Origin: Strigops habroptila
Taxonomy: Eukaryota > Chordata > Aves > Psittaciformes > Psittacidae
Length of the DNA stretch: 64,000 bases
Assembly (NCBI RefSeq): GCF_004027225.2
Contig: NC_044288.2
Location: 20,780,744-20,844,743, forward strand
Reading direction: 5' to 3'
In this document: piece after piece, positions 38,401 through 46,526 of the stretch
Position numbering within the stretch: the stretch's first letter is position 1
Layout: each line of letters starts with the position of its first letter
Translations under genes and position numbers: made by a program
The notes under the pieces: model-generated
Databases searched by the model: none
What the model was told of the DNA's origin: nothing
Seen by the model: only the letters and a program-made list of their open reading frames with translations

Positions 38401-40410
38401 GAACACCGCCAGGGATGGAGCATCCACAACCTCCCTGGGCAACCCATTCCAGTGCTTCACCACCCTCACTGTAAAGAACTTCTTCCTTATATCTAGTCTA
38501 AACTTCCCCTGTTTAAGTTTGAACCCATTACCCCTTGTCCTACCACTACAGTCCCTAAGGAAGAGTGCCTCCCCAGCATCCTTGTAGACCCCCTTCAGAT
38601 ACTGAAAGGCTGCTATGAGGTCACCATGCACCCTTCTCTTCTCCAGGCTGAACAGCCCCAACTCTCTCAGCCTGTCTTCATACGGGAGGTGCTCCAGCCC
38701 TCTATGGGGGAGAGATGCGCATCCTCAGTGTAGTTCTGGATGGCCTGATGAGCAGGGGTGCTGAATGTGGGCACGGCCTTGGGACAGGGCTCTGTACGAC
38801 CCAGCCTTCGGGGGAATGCAACTGCAGAGCTGAGACACCATCAGCCAGTAAAAGGCAGCAACCGTCATCCTCTTCCTGGGTCTGGTTCCTCATGGTGCAG
38901 AAGTGCATCTCCACCCTTGCTCCGGCCCTTTGCGGGTAGCCATGGGCAACCCTGGGTGGCCACATGGACACTTCCAGACAGTGGGACTTGTCCATGGGGC
39001 AGAGGAGAAAGGCAGCACCTACTTCTCTCTCATTCCTCTCCCTGGTCCATTCAGGTGGGCTGAACCAGCTTCTACAGGCATCTTGTACTTCACAGGACAC
39101 ATGGGAAAAAGGCACAGGATGAGCCAGGGAGCCTGGGCAGCCTGAAGTGAGCAGAGACACCCACTGGCACTATAGAGAGGAAATGACAGTGCTCCTTAGA
39201 AAGAGGTAATGCCGAAGGAAGTGCTGTTTGGAGAGGGGCTGGACCAGGCCTGAGCTGCCACACTGATGTTATCACTAGAGTAGATGAAAGCAGTAGATGC
39301 CTTTTAGAGACACAAGGTTTTTGCTAAGCCAGAGGAAACAATGCCCAGGCTTTCCCCATCTGTGGCCTGAACAGGGGGAGGGAATTTTGGGGACCTTCCT
39401 CAGTGCAAGCCTGACAGCTCCAGGGGGAACAGAAAGCAGCCGTCAGGCAGATGAGAAGCAGGGAAGTCTGCTGGGAGATGGTACAAGGTTTGAAGTGATG
39501 CAGGGTGGGAATTGCGCACCAGATCCCTTGGGAGAGGCAGTCCTGGGATGCATGGTGCATGGTGCCCAAGCACCCACCGAAGCCATCCTCCCTCAGCACA
39601 GCAGTTCAAGGTCTCTCTATCTGGTTCTGCAGGAGATGCCAAGCTCCAGGATCATGTGCACTGGAGCCCACATGGGTGTTCAGCAGAGCACAGGCTCAGC
39701 TGGAGGCTTTGGGCGTTGTTTGGTGTCTAAACGGAGGTGTTACTTCTCTCAGGTACGTGTCGGCGCTGACCACACCAGCACGCCTGTCGCCTGTCGACTT
39801 CCACTACTCAATGGCCGCGCAGGTGCCCACCTTCGAGATCACGTCCCCCAACTCGGCGCACGCTGTCTCCCTGCCGCCGGCGGCCCCCATCAGCTTCCGC
39901 GTGGAGGAGCAGCAGCCCCTGCTGCGGCGGTACCAGCTCCCCTTCCAGGACACGCAGCGGTACGACAGCTACTACCAAAGGAAGACCTACCTAAACGACA
40001 GCATGGGGAGCCTGCCCTCCAGCCCCTTCCGCATCACAGAGGACGATGAGTACGAGACGACGCAGGAGTACGTCACAGCGCTAGAGCAGCCAAAGAAAAC
40101 AGCCAGCAGCAACAGGCGGTGGAAAAAATCCAAACTGAACGGGCACATCCCTCACAGAGCCAGAGCCGTCCGGGACTCCTTCTCCTTGAGCAGCGCCTCT
40201 TACAGTGAGTCTGACGAGGAGCTGGTGGCCGAGAGCACGCCATTCCTAAGCACTCAGAACAATGAGGTGGTGCACACAGGGTCGCCGCCGCTGCACCGGC
40301 CGGGTGACAGCCGGACTCACTACTCCTGCAGCAGGCACAGCGCGCCCGGGGAGAGCGGGCGCAGCAGCCTGGCGCACACGACGCCCAAACCCGACCCGGA
40401 TCCTCTCTAG
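8332..40410 (+). CDS. NRG2: Neuregulin 2 precursor, spliced CDS, 5' part outside window
   Basis: This is the spliced coding region of a neuregulin, a membrane-anchored ligand precursor whose shed EGF domain activates ErbB3/ErbB4 receptors. Coding segments: 8332-8452, 17633-17709 or 17961-18019, optional 28314-28337, 32579-32681, 33584-33707, 35205-35332, 37717-37941, 39753-40410. All have AG/GT borders and compatible phases, giving 485 residues after a split first codon (alpha-type exon plus microexon). In order the protein has the EGF domain, a short juxtamembrane stalk (AEELYQKR), one transmembrane helix, a basic KTKKQRKQ stop-transfer stretch and a long Ser-rich cytoplasmic tail ending PDPDPL. 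The sequence matches NRG2 rather than NRG1, NRG3 or NRG4 in the EGF domain ([19 protein letters not shown]) and tail. The first exon starts in mid-codon, so Ig-like and N-terminal exons lie to the left of the window. PSD2 lies downstream in convergent orientation, as recalled for human. Confidence 0.96.
8453..17632 (+). other. NRG2: NRG2 intron between EGF exon and alpha-type exon
   Basis: This is a 9.2-kb intron with donor gtaagt and acceptor ttttcccctccag. Besides the A-rich tract near 8920-9013 I see no repeat family or additional exon. Open frames such as 16628-17338 (+) are long for chance, but they lie in a GC-richer stretch, lack recognisable domains and show no consistent splice borders. 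Confidence 0.8.
8920..9013. repeat. A-rich (CAAAA)n-like low-complexity tract
   Basis: About 90 bases are almost entirely A with scattered C, in irregular CAAAA/CAAA units. It lies 470 bases downstream of the EGF exon. There is no retrotransposed gene body directly upstream, so a simple repeat is the simplest reading. Confidence 0.85.
17633..17709 (+). CDS. NRG2: NRG2 alternative exon, alpha-type end of EGF domain
   Basis: This 77-nt exon runs from acceptor ctccag to donor gtatgt. With the AA left by the EGF exon it gives [11 protein letters not shown], supplying Cys5 and Cys6, then [15 protein letters not shown] and the first base of a Lys codon. The extended Leu/Pro linker after the last cysteine is the alpha-type arrangement known from NRG1 and NRG2. 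The exon leaves one base, which joins in frame to the microexon (KHLGFELKE) or directly to the transmembrane exon (KAEELYQK). It is followed after only 251 nt by the beta-type exon. Confidence 0.95.
17961..18019 (+). CDS. NRG2: NRG2 alternative exon, beta-type end of EGF domain
   Basis: This 59-nt exon runs from acceptor cttccggtag to donor gtatgt. Joined to the EGF exon it encodes [20 protein letters not shown], a beta-type EGF C-loop (compare FTGDRC in NRG1 beta), and leaves one base. Entry and exit phases equal those of the alpha-type exon, so either one keeps the frame. If joined after the alpha-type exon it is read in another frame that contains no stop and includes SQWSASP. Confidence 0.93.
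23700..23870. promoter_or_regulatory. Candidate conserved intronic enhancer (homeodomain/POU sites)
   Basis: Two copies of TAATTACAGGGC lie at 23712-23723 and 23750-23761, and TTAATTGCATGCTAAT, with a POU-octamer-like ATGCTAAT, ends at 23853. No open frame or repeat explains this clustering. The regulatory role is inferred from motif content only; no alignment was made. Confidence 0.25.
24575..24619. repeat. 20-bp tandem duplication
   Basis: The unit actggtagctcctaaatcca occurs twice head to tail (24575-24594 and 24595-24614) without mismatches and is followed by a third partial start (actgg). Perfect identity suggests a recent slippage duplication. Confidence 0.9.
27958..28008. repeat. Polypyrimidine tract (T then C-rich)
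   Basis: A run of T with CTCTCTTTC is followed by CCCCCACCCCACCCC and similar units. It is 300 nt upstream of the NRG2 microexon and separate from that exon's own pyrimidine tract. Confidence 0.8.
28059..28092. repeat. 14-bp direct repeat, period 20
   Basis: attcataattaact occurs at 28059-28072 and 28079-28092, 220 nt upstream of the microexon. This is an AT-rich short direct repeat of unknown significance. Confidence 0.75.
28271..28313 (+). promoter_or_regulatory. NRG2: Microexon splice-control tract: PTB-like pyrimidines plus UGC
   Basis: The 43 bases before the microexon are mostly pyrimidine, with repeated TCTT/CTTCC motifs of the kind bound by PTB. A TGC at 28303-28305 lies 9-11 nt before the exon, the position where neuronal microexons usually carry an SRRM4 (nSR100) UGC element. 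The roles of PTB and SRRM4 are inferred from motifs and established microexon biology, not shown here. Confidence 0.45.
28314..28337 (+). CDS. NRG2: NRG2 24-nt microexon (HLGFELK)
   Basis: This 24-nt exon lies between acceptor ttggcag and donor gtatgg. In the main frame it converts K|AEELYQ into KHLGFELKEAEELYQ, an optional 8-residue juxtamembrane insertion known in NRG2 and parallel to KHLGIEFME of NRG1. Its length is a multiple of three, so it is optional in frame. In the frame created when both EGF exons are used it reads SILDLN and then stops (TAA at 28332-28334). Confidence 0.93.
28338..32578 (+). other. NRG2: NRG2 intron between microexon and transmembrane exon
   Basis: This 4.2-kb intron has acceptor ctccatttgcag. 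The first 100 bases contain AT-rich homeodomain-like strings (attaatcag, ggctttaatggg, gattaaaaaatc) and may be part of conserved sequence flanking the microexon. No transposable element or further exon was recognised. Confidence 0.75.
32579..32681 (+). CDS. NRG2: NRG2 exon: juxtamembrane stalk and transmembrane helix
   Basis: This 103-nt exon has acceptor tttgcag and donor gtgagt. It encodes AEELYQKR, the conserved stalk where ectodomain shedding is expected, then [20 protein letters not shown] as the membrane-spanning helix and AYCKTK. The reading frame is fixed by the upstream one-base remainder. The two other frames close within this exon (stops at 32609-32611 and 32673-32675), so incorrect joining of the EGF exons truncates the protein before or within the membrane segment. 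Confidence 0.97.
32682..33583 (+). other. NRG2: NRG2 intron
   Basis: A 0.9-kb intron with donor gtgagt and acceptor tgttttaaag. No repeat or extra exon was seen. Confidence 0.85.
33584..33707 (+). CDS. NRG2: NRG2 exon: start of cytoplasmic domain
   Basis: This 124-nt exon has acceptor ttaaag and donor gtaaga. It encodes [20 protein letters not shown] and then [22 protein letters not shown], ending on a codon boundary. The dense basic start is the stop-transfer region just inside the membrane. The match with vertebrate NRG2 is near complete. Confidence 0.96.
33778..33812. repeat. Imperfect (GT)n stretch
   Basis: gtgtgtgcttacacacctgt continues into gcgtgtgtgt; this is a short degenerate dinucleotide repeat. 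Confidence 0.6.
34038..34622 (+). mobile_element. CR1 LINE, 5'-truncated, sense to NRG2
   Basis: The segment shows the 3' portion of a CR1 non-LTR retrotransposon. Landmarks in order are ggtcgaggga-like text near 34050, gctgagagagctgggctggg, cctggagaagagaaggctcc, gggacaggacaaggggaatgg, tggcagtgttcaaggccagg and cccttccaaccc. It ends in degenerate octamer-like repeats (tgattttgtgattgtatgat). It is intronic and in sense orientation. Open frames on the opposite strand (34006-34518) are shadows of this repeat. The copy is fairly diverged, with no usable RT open frame. Confidence 0.9.
35205..35332 (+). CDS. NRG2: NRG2 exon: cytoplasmic domain
   Basis: This 128-nt exon has acceptor ttttacag and donor gtgatg. 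It encodes [20 protein letters not shown] followed by [20 protein letters not shown] and SQR (last codon split 2|1). It is Ser/Thr/His-rich and strongly conserved with NRG2. Confidence 0.96.
35333..37716 (+). other. NRG2: NRG2 intron
   Basis: A 2.4-kb intron with no repeat family recognised. The stretch 36,720-36,880 contains TAATGAGG and TCAATAATTAACAAG strings and could be conserved regulatory sequence, though this is weak. The acceptor is ggtccacag. Confidence 0.75.
37717..37941 (+). CDS. NRG2: NRG2 exon: cytoplasmic domain
   Basis: This 225-nt exon has acceptor ccacag and donor gtcaga. It encodes [20 protein letters not shown], then [20 protein letters not shown], then [20 protein letters not shown] and [15 protein letters not shown]. 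This Ser-rich block is a hallmark of neuregulin tails. The [16 protein letters not shown] part differs most from mammalian NRG2. The open frames on the opposite strand at 37507-38009 are shadows. Confidence 0.96.
38266..38702 (-). mobile_element. CR1 LINE, 5'-truncated, antisense to NRG2
   Basis: On the + strand the copy begins with three TCATAGAA units, the reverse complement of the CR1 octamer tail. It continues with ggttggaaaggaccttaaga, tctagttccaacccccctgc and further CR1 3' sequence to the truncation near gctccagccc. It is the best preserved CR1 in the window. On the - strand it keeps a 99-codon open frame (38362-38661), the C-terminal end of the CR1 ORF2 protein. It lacks the reverse transcriptase and endonuclease domains, so it cannot move on its own. 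Confidence 0.95.
38362..38661 (-). pseudogene. CR1 ORF2 C-terminal remnant, open frame
   Basis: The 99-residue open frame contains [20 protein letters not shown] followed by [18 protein letters not shown], the usual conceptual translation of the end of CR1 ORF2. The start Met is fortuitous, because the element is 5'-truncated. It is preserved because the insertion is young, not because it is a host gene. Confidence 0.85.
39753..40410 (+). CDS. NRG2: NRG2 last coding exon: C-terminal tail and stop
   Basis: This exon has 658 coding bases from acceptor ctctcag to TAG at 40408-40410. It begins [20 protein letters not shown], then [20 protein letters not shown] and [19 protein letters not shown], the conserved neuregulin tail. 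It ends [11 protein letters not shown]. It is GC-rich and CpG-rich compared with its flanks. The mammalian protein, as I recall it, has a Gly/Pro repeat tract after QQPLLR; here that is a short ordinary linker ([20 protein letters not shown]). Long frames that appear to start upstream (39505, 39297) are intron read-through. Confidence 0.97.
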
Positions 40411-40670
40411 GCACCTCTCAGACTTGTGCACCCGCAGACGTGAGCTGTACGGAGGAGGCCAAGGAGGGGAGATGAGACAAAACAAAGATAAATATTTTTA
40501 TTTTATATAAAAGAAGGGGGAAAAAAAAAATTATAACAAATAAAATGTTTTATTTTCATTTTAGCAAAGTTGTCTTATAATAGCTAACGACAATGACTTT
40601 TTTATAAGGAATCTCTATTTATATGTAATGTCTTGATTTACAGCTTCCAATAAAAAAAAAAAAAGTTTAA
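40411..40670 (+). other. NRG2: NRG2 3' UTR (proximal)
   Basis: The stop codon is followed by AT-rich sequence with tataaatattttta-like and ttatatgtaatgtcttgatt-like strings, then poly(A) signals. The end near 40,670 is inferred from AATAAA at 40649-40654. A longer 3' UTR reaching the AATAAA sites at 41966 and 42121 is possible. Confidence 0.7.
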
Positions 40671-40694
40671 AAAAAAAAAAAAGAAAACAATAAA
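40539..40694 (+). terminator. NRG2: NRG2 poly(A) signals (three AATAAA)
   Basis: AATAAA hexamers lie at 40539-40544, 40649-40654 and 40689-40694. The second follows tgatttacagcttcc, and A-rich genomic sequence surrounds the last two. The A-rich stretch (about 40651-40710) could cause internal priming in cDNA data, so the exact cleavage site cannot be read from sequence. Confidence 0.6.
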
Positions 40695-41965
40695 GTTAAA
40701 AAAAAAGTGGGCCAATTTTTGACTACTTAAAAATAGAAAAACAAAACTATCGTGGTGCCTTTTGCTGTATGCTAGTGCTGGGATTCATGCCGAGGATTCT
40801 GTTTCAGTAGCATTTTCTAAGATCATAGATTTTTGTTTGGGAGACAACCTGTCACAAGGGCGCTCTTCCGTTGGAAGAAAGCAGCCTCGCCACTTTGCCC
40901 TGTACCCTGCTATTAATGATCTTATTCTTTAAGGTATTGTTTAAACACACATCAAGGACATGAGTGGGAGCATTGCCATTATCATGTCTAATGGGGATCT
41001 GTCTTGCCCTGTAAAATACTTGTATTTTCACTTAAATCAGGAGAAAAAGAAAGCCAACAGCACCATACTGGAATGGAGAAGTGATGCTTCTTTTGCCACA
41101 CAGGTAGGGAGAGAAAATACAGTCGCGCAGCAGCAGCAGCCCTTACAGGATATCTCTCAGCCTTTGGCCATTTCACCTGTGGGTCTCAAGTTGGGTTGGC
41201 ACAGGTTTGTAGTCAGACAAGGCAGATGCCCATGTGAACATGGTGAGATAATGCCCCGTCGTGTAAGGTTGAGCCCAGTTCACTGCCCTGGCAGGCAGAC
41301 GGCACGGTGTGGTGATCCCAACAGAGCGGTGGTGCTGTACTGGTGCCGTGCCGACCACAGCATTGCCTTCATGGAGTGGTGTAGCTGCAGCGTGGTGTTG
41401 CCATAGGGCTGCCAAGGCTGTGGTGTCCCAGACACCATGGTTCAGGTGGTTCTGGGAGGATACGTGGAAGTGGCCCCATGGTGCAGCACGGCCAAGGCTC
41501 GCCCTGGTTGCCATGCCAGCCCACTGCCAGCCGTGCTGCCTGGGGTTTGGCAGGAGCCAAAGCTCTGCTTGTCACCCCTGTGCTGGCCGGATGGGCCCCG
41601 CATGGGGCAGCCCAGCAAGCGGATTCCTCTGTGCTGTGTGCTGTAAAGACAGTTGTTATCGTCACATCTTGCCACCAGTGATGGACGTCGTGTTTCCAAG
41701 CTTGGAGCAGCTCTGGCCATCGGCTCTGTGGTGCAAAGAGACAGTCCTGCGTGTCCAGGCAGCAGAGCATCCCCATGGAAGTGCCCCTCTCTCCTCAGTT
41801 CTCTGCAGCAAACCTGTTTACATTGTAGCCTGACTTTTTTCTTTTTATATTTTTACTTCTGCATGTCCTTTGCATTTCAGATACTGTAGATTGGATGCAT
41901 GGTGAAGCTGTGACTGAGAAGATAATACAACAACTGACAGTGTATTATTTCATTTAACTTTTAGC

Positions 41966-42126
41966 AATAAAGTAACTAAACCCTCTATTCCTCACCCATG
42001 ATGAGGTCAGATATAGAAAACTCTGCTAATTTGTCATAAGATGATAGTCAAAGTTTGCTCTGGATTGTCTGAATGTCAGAACTCTCGACTGTTTAACACT
42101 TGAACATTTTTTATATTATAAATAAA
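41966..42126 (+). terminator. Possible distal poly(A) signals for NRG2
   Basis: AATAAA occurs at 41966-41971 and 42121-42126 within AT-rich sequence (ttatattataaataaaataa), 1.3-1.5 kb beyond the proximal sites and before the first CR1. Whether transcripts reach them is unknown. Confidence 0.3.
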
Positions 42127-42189
42127 ATAAGAAATAACAAGCTGTGGGCTGCATTAATCGCAGGCAATTTGGGGAAGCAAATGGGGAGC

Positions 42190-42600
42190 TGGTACCATAC
42201 ACACAGTCTTGAGGTTGGAAGGGACTTCTGGACGTCATCTGCTCTAATTCCCCTTCTCAACCAGCTCACCCACATCTAGTTGCCCAGGACTGTGTCAGGT
42301 CAGGTTTTGAGAATCTCCAGGGGTGGTGACACCACAACTTCTTCGGGAAATCTCTGCCAGTGCTTGGTAACCCTCAAAGCAAAAAAGTGTCGTCTTGCGT
42401 TCAGACTGAATTTCCTGGGTTTTTAATTTGTGTGCCCATTGCCTCTGGTCCTGTCACTGGACACTAGCGAGAAGAGTCCAGCTCCTTCTTCTTCATTGCC
42501 TCCCATCAGGTATTTATACACATAGATAGGAGCCCCCTGAGCCTCCTGTTCTCCAGGCTGAACAGTCCCAGCTCTCTCAGCCTCTCCTCACACAAGCATC
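42190..42600 (-). mobile_element. CR1 LINE fragment, old, minus strand
   Basis: On the + strand it reads ggttggaagggacttctgga near the 3' end, then tctccaggctgaacagtccc and agctctctcagcctctcctc at the truncated 5' end. This is an antisense CR1 with many differences from consensus and no preserved octamer tail. Confidence 0.88.
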
Positions 42601-42659
42601 TTTAAGCCTGTAGAGACCCAGAGGCTGGTATTTTTCTACCTGGCATGGACATTTTACCT

Positions 42660-43062
42660 GTGTCTGCTCTGGAGCCAGGCTGAGAGAGCTGGGCTGGTTG
42701 AGCCTGGAGAAGAGAAGGCTCCGGGGAGCCCTTATTGTGGCCTTTTGGTACTTTAAGGGGGCTTATAAGAAAGCAGGAACAGACTTTTTAGTAGTGCCTG
42801 TTGCAATAGGACAGGGGGTAATAGTCTTAAACTAGATTCAGACTAAATATATGTGGAAGAAATATTTTTTTTATGATAAGGCTGTAGAAACACTGGCACA
42901 GGTTGCCTAAGAGAAGTGGGAGATGCCCCATTCCTGGCAGTGTTCAAGGCCAGATAGGATGGTGCTCTGCGCAGCCGGATATAGCTGAAGATGTCCCCAC
43001 AGATGGGTTGGACTAGATGAGCTTTAAAAGTCCCTTCCAACCCACACCATCCTATAAGTCTA
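42660..43062 (+). mobile_element. CR1 LINE fragment, plus strand
   Basis: It begins with tgctctggagccaggctgag and agagctgggctgg, runs through cctggagaagagaaggctcc, tggcagtgttcaaggccaga and gatgggttggactagatgag, and ends cccttccaacccacaccatc. It sits 60 bases from an oppositely oriented CR1, 5' end to 5' end. Confidence 0.9.
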
Positions 43063-44993
43063 CCTAGGGCTGGCACAGCAGCATCTGCATTACAAGAAGG
43101 CTGGAGCTCCTGGGCCTCCTGCTGAGCTGCAGAGCTGTGGGGTGTGCTCAGCGCTCAGTGCGGCTGATCCACACCAGGCATCACCATCACAATCAGCTCA
43201 CAAGGTCCCTTGGAAAGGCACTGTGGGTTTGCCCAGCGCTGCCCCATGCAGAGGGATGCTCTGTGGTTCGCAGGGATCTGTGATGCTTTGCATCTGCTGA
43301 GACACAGCGAGCTTTAAGCCATGGCAGCCTCGTGATTTCTTGTAGTGATTTCTTGTTCAACATGCCCCTTGATTCCCATAATTATGTTCTATATTTGGAG
43401 GGACTTACACTACTTCAATTTTCTCTCCAATTGCCTCTGAAGGAAGCCTGTACCTCTCTCCTTTTTCCCTGACTGGTTTATTTTTAGACCCCTCATTTCC
43501 ATCCATGTGTATTCCTAGGTTTTGGCTGTAAACATTTTGCAGCAATTTTCACAGGTGGGGGCAGCCTCTTGCCAGCTCTGTTCCACACGTATGATGCCTT
43601 TGCCACCCTTCCCAGAGGGGAAGGAATTGCTCTGCTGACACAGATGGGGTGATGCAAGCAGGAGAGGAGCATCAGATCCTGACTTTGGGATTGCAAAGCC
43701 TCCAAAATGTACCTGTAAAGTGAATTTGGTGTCAGGTTGTGGCCGGGAGAAGGGGCTTGGCAGGAAGGTCAGGCTGCACCAGCACTGCCAGGGGATGCTG
43801 TCCGAGCCCCACAGCTGCCTGCTGGAGGGGCTGGCACAAGCTGGGGCATTTGGGTACTTCAGTGAGGAGAGAAACATGCGGCTGCTTAATTCCTCTGAGA
43901 TGCTGCTCTTCTCTCTTGTGGGTGGCTGAGTCCTTCACCTCCAGGGAGGGAAAGAAGGAGAAAAAAAGCATTTTCTTCCTGGTCACAACCTGAGGCTGCA
44001 GGTTGGTCAAACAAGGTAATTTGGCTGCTCAGCACATCTCCACATGCGTATGCATCCCGATCAGTACTTGCACATCAGGGCAAACTGCTGGTTGTCAATC
44101 AGTGCAAGTTTAACTCTCCTATCTCTCTTGCCAAGGGCTGTTTAACACCATCTGCCACCCCTTTCCACATCCATTGTGTGGTGAGTCTCATAGGTCTGAG
44201 ACCCTTTCCTGGTGCCCAGATGAGAGTTCACAAGATCCTGCTTTTCCCTGCAACTTACTCCCAGCTGAGAATGGCAGCCTGGCACCTTCAGCATGAAGAA
44301 CTGAGCTGCCCTTGGTGGTTTCTTCAAGCACACTGGAGATGTTGCTGCCTGCTGGAGGGGACAGTCAGAAAGGACAGGCTGAGGTACAACATATTACCTG
44401 GGATTTTGGTGAGGATTTGGCTTTCTCCCAGGCTTTCGTGGTGTGAGTCTGGGCACTAGATGCTTCATGGGTGTAGCAGCATCTTAGAGATCTTCAGTGC
44501 AAGGGATGTCTGCAAGGTACCTGACACAGCAAAGCACATGATGCCTCAGAGAAACAGCCATGACACTCAGTGTAGTCCTGGGCTCCTCTGGGAACAGTTC
44601 CCAGGACATCCCCCCCCCCAATGCAGATGTTGGTATCTTTCTCCTCCCATAAACCTCTAGGTTGCATGTGGACAGACAGATGTGGGATGCACCAGGCAGA
44701 GTGAAATGTTACCTGAATGTGTTCTCAAAGCAGCCCATCTGTCCAGGCTTGCTCCATGGGTGAGCCATCCATCCAGAGCATGGGCAGGCACCCAGGAGGA
44801 TGGGTGAGCTGGTACCCACTCGTGGAAAGGCATTGTGATTTTCCAGCACTGTCTGTCCATAGGAACCTGATTTCCATGTGGCACTGGTGGAGATGTGTGC
44901 CAGCCCAGCCATTCAGTGCCGGGAAGTCTGGGACCAATCCAGTGCATGGTGGAACTGTACTTCAGATCAGTTCTCTTTACCAACAGATTCAGC

Positions 44994-44999
44994 TTTATT
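44994..44999 (-). terminator. PSD2: PSD2 poly(A) signal
   Basis: AATAAA on the minus strand, about 1.5 kb past the stop codon, and a likely 3' end for PSD2 transcripts. Alternatives within the UTR were not excluded. Confidence 0.5.
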
Positions 45000-45843
45000 G
45001 TTATTCTTTTTTACATGATTCTTAGTGCATCATTTCAAATAAACTATCAAACTGTACAAAGAAACAGAGATAAAAGAAGAGGTGACAAAGCTGGGCAGAG
45101 GTTTTTAGTGTCATGAACCATCATGGAAAACAGTAGTCCATAGGCTCTCAAACACTAAAGGTCCAAATAAATCTTATTTGTTTGTTTAAAAGAAAGCTGC
45201 AAAATATAAATCATGAATGACTGTAATTAGCAGCTACAAGATCCTTCAAAACTGGAACTTGATTACTGTGAATGCACCTAAGGGAAAGAAAAGCAATCTG
45301 AGATAAAGGACCAAAGCAAACAGTGAAATAAATAAATAAAGTGTGGGAGGACAGTCGTGGCGTGGAAATGCAGAGAAATCACTTCTAGCACAACAGTAAA
45401 TCATTAGACCACAGACAGCAGAAAGGAACAGAAATACAATTCCCCGCTTAAAAGAGTATAGCATGTGCATCGCAAATGTAGGCAGCACGACAGTGATGAG
45501 CAGGTGGAATCACTCCTGCACATAAAGGTTCGGCTGGATCCGAAGCACGGCTCCAATTGTGCCTCGAACCCGAAGGGGCAGATGCCATGGATGCTAAATA
45601 AGCAGCCACTTGGGCAGTCTGTCTGAGCGAGCAGGAACAGGAGAGCGATGTTTCACAGCAAAGCCAGGTGGGATTTCCATTCCAGTAAAAAAAGGAGAAA
45701 AAAAAGGAAAAAGGATACATAGGCTACTGCATTTCTTAAAACATCTCGGTGGGCTGGTCAGACCCTCCACGGTCCCTTGTGTCTTCCCCAGGCAGCTAGC
45801 CTTCACTGGCACACTGAGGTTAAAAACCCACGTTAAAGTTTCC

Positions 45844-45906
45844 TTATATATATATATATTTATTTATATATATTCATATGTATATATATTTATATATATA
45901 TATATA
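45844..45906. repeat. (TA)n microsatellite, imperfect and palindromic
   Basis: TATATA blocks are interrupted by tttattta and attcatatgta, about 63 bases in all. TA repeats are self-complementary, so in the PSD2 transcript this stretch could fold into a hairpin. Confidence 0.92.
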
Positions 45907-46526
45907 AAAAAAGGATAAGGTGACAGAGGGCACTTCAGGCCTCTCCTGCCGCGGGCAGATGACGTGCCCACACGCGGTGCTGAAGACGCCTCTCGCTCGG
46001 TTGGTGGGTGGCTTGTGACACCCATGCTGTCACCCTGCTGACCGGTGCTCCTCTCATGGGAGGGACCTGCTCCCTGCCATGCTGTGCCCTTCTCTGGGAG
46101 CGCTGCTGGTGCCACAGACCGACATCTCGGCTCAGTTTCCTGCACTGCCGAGCACTGTGGACATGAACTGGTGGGGACTGCAGGGAGAGAAGGAGGAGGA
46201 GGAGAGGGCTGGTGGAGAAAAGAGCAACCTGGCCCTTGGAGAACCAGCATATCCATTTGTTGTACAGGCTGTGGTAGGTAGAAGGGAAATAAAAGCCACT
46301 GGTGCTGTTGGAGATGAGGAAGAGATGGTGTGTCTATGATGCTGAAATGCCAGAGCATTGCCAGAGAGTGTCAACTAAAGCTTCTTTGATTTCTTTCGCT
46401 AGAGCAATCACCGTGTCATAAACGTCTACAGTTTTGCTCATGTAATTTCCTAGGTAAAATTGTGCTCATCAATCTGTTCCAGGAGCAAAGCATCGCCGGT
46501 TCATCCCGCTGTGCACATGTTCCTTG

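Larger units (their letters stand above)
37942..39752 (+). other. NRG2: NRG2 intron carrying an antisense CR1 copy
   Basis: A 1.8-kb intron with donor gtcaga and acceptor acttctctcag. A CR1 LINE occupies 38266-38702 in antisense. The rest shows no recognisable feature. Confidence 0.85.
40700..44974. other. Intergenic space between convergent NRG2 and PSD2
   Basis: No coding gene is supported here. Open frames such as 41309-41833 (+) and 43515-43877 (-) lack family resemblance and splice-site support. The stretch contains two inverted CR1 fragments (42190-42600 and 42660-43062) and extra AATAAA sites at 41966-41971 and 42121-42126 that could serve longer NRG2 transcripts. Confidence 0.7.
44975..46526 (-). 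other. PSD2: PSD2 3' UTR
   Basis: The region between the PSD2 stop (46527-46529) and a minus-strand AATAAA (TTTATT on the + strand at 44994-44999) is taken as the 3' UTR, about 1.5 kb. It includes a TA-rich microsatellite. The boundary is inferred from the poly(A) signal only. Confidence 0.6.

Noticed and set aside
39297..39752. Open frames that run into the last NRG2 exon from 39297 and 39505
   Set aside because: The coding resemblance begins exactly after the ctctcag acceptor at 39752; upstream residues are intron read-through.
40651..40710. A-runs after the NRG2 3' UTR as evidence of a retroposed cDNA
   Set aside because: The gene has introns and the A-runs are genomic low complexity near the poly(A) signals.
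41309..41833. 174-codon open frame in the intergenic region
   Set aside because: Cys/Trp-rich random composition, equally long overlapping frames on the other strand, no splice or homology support.
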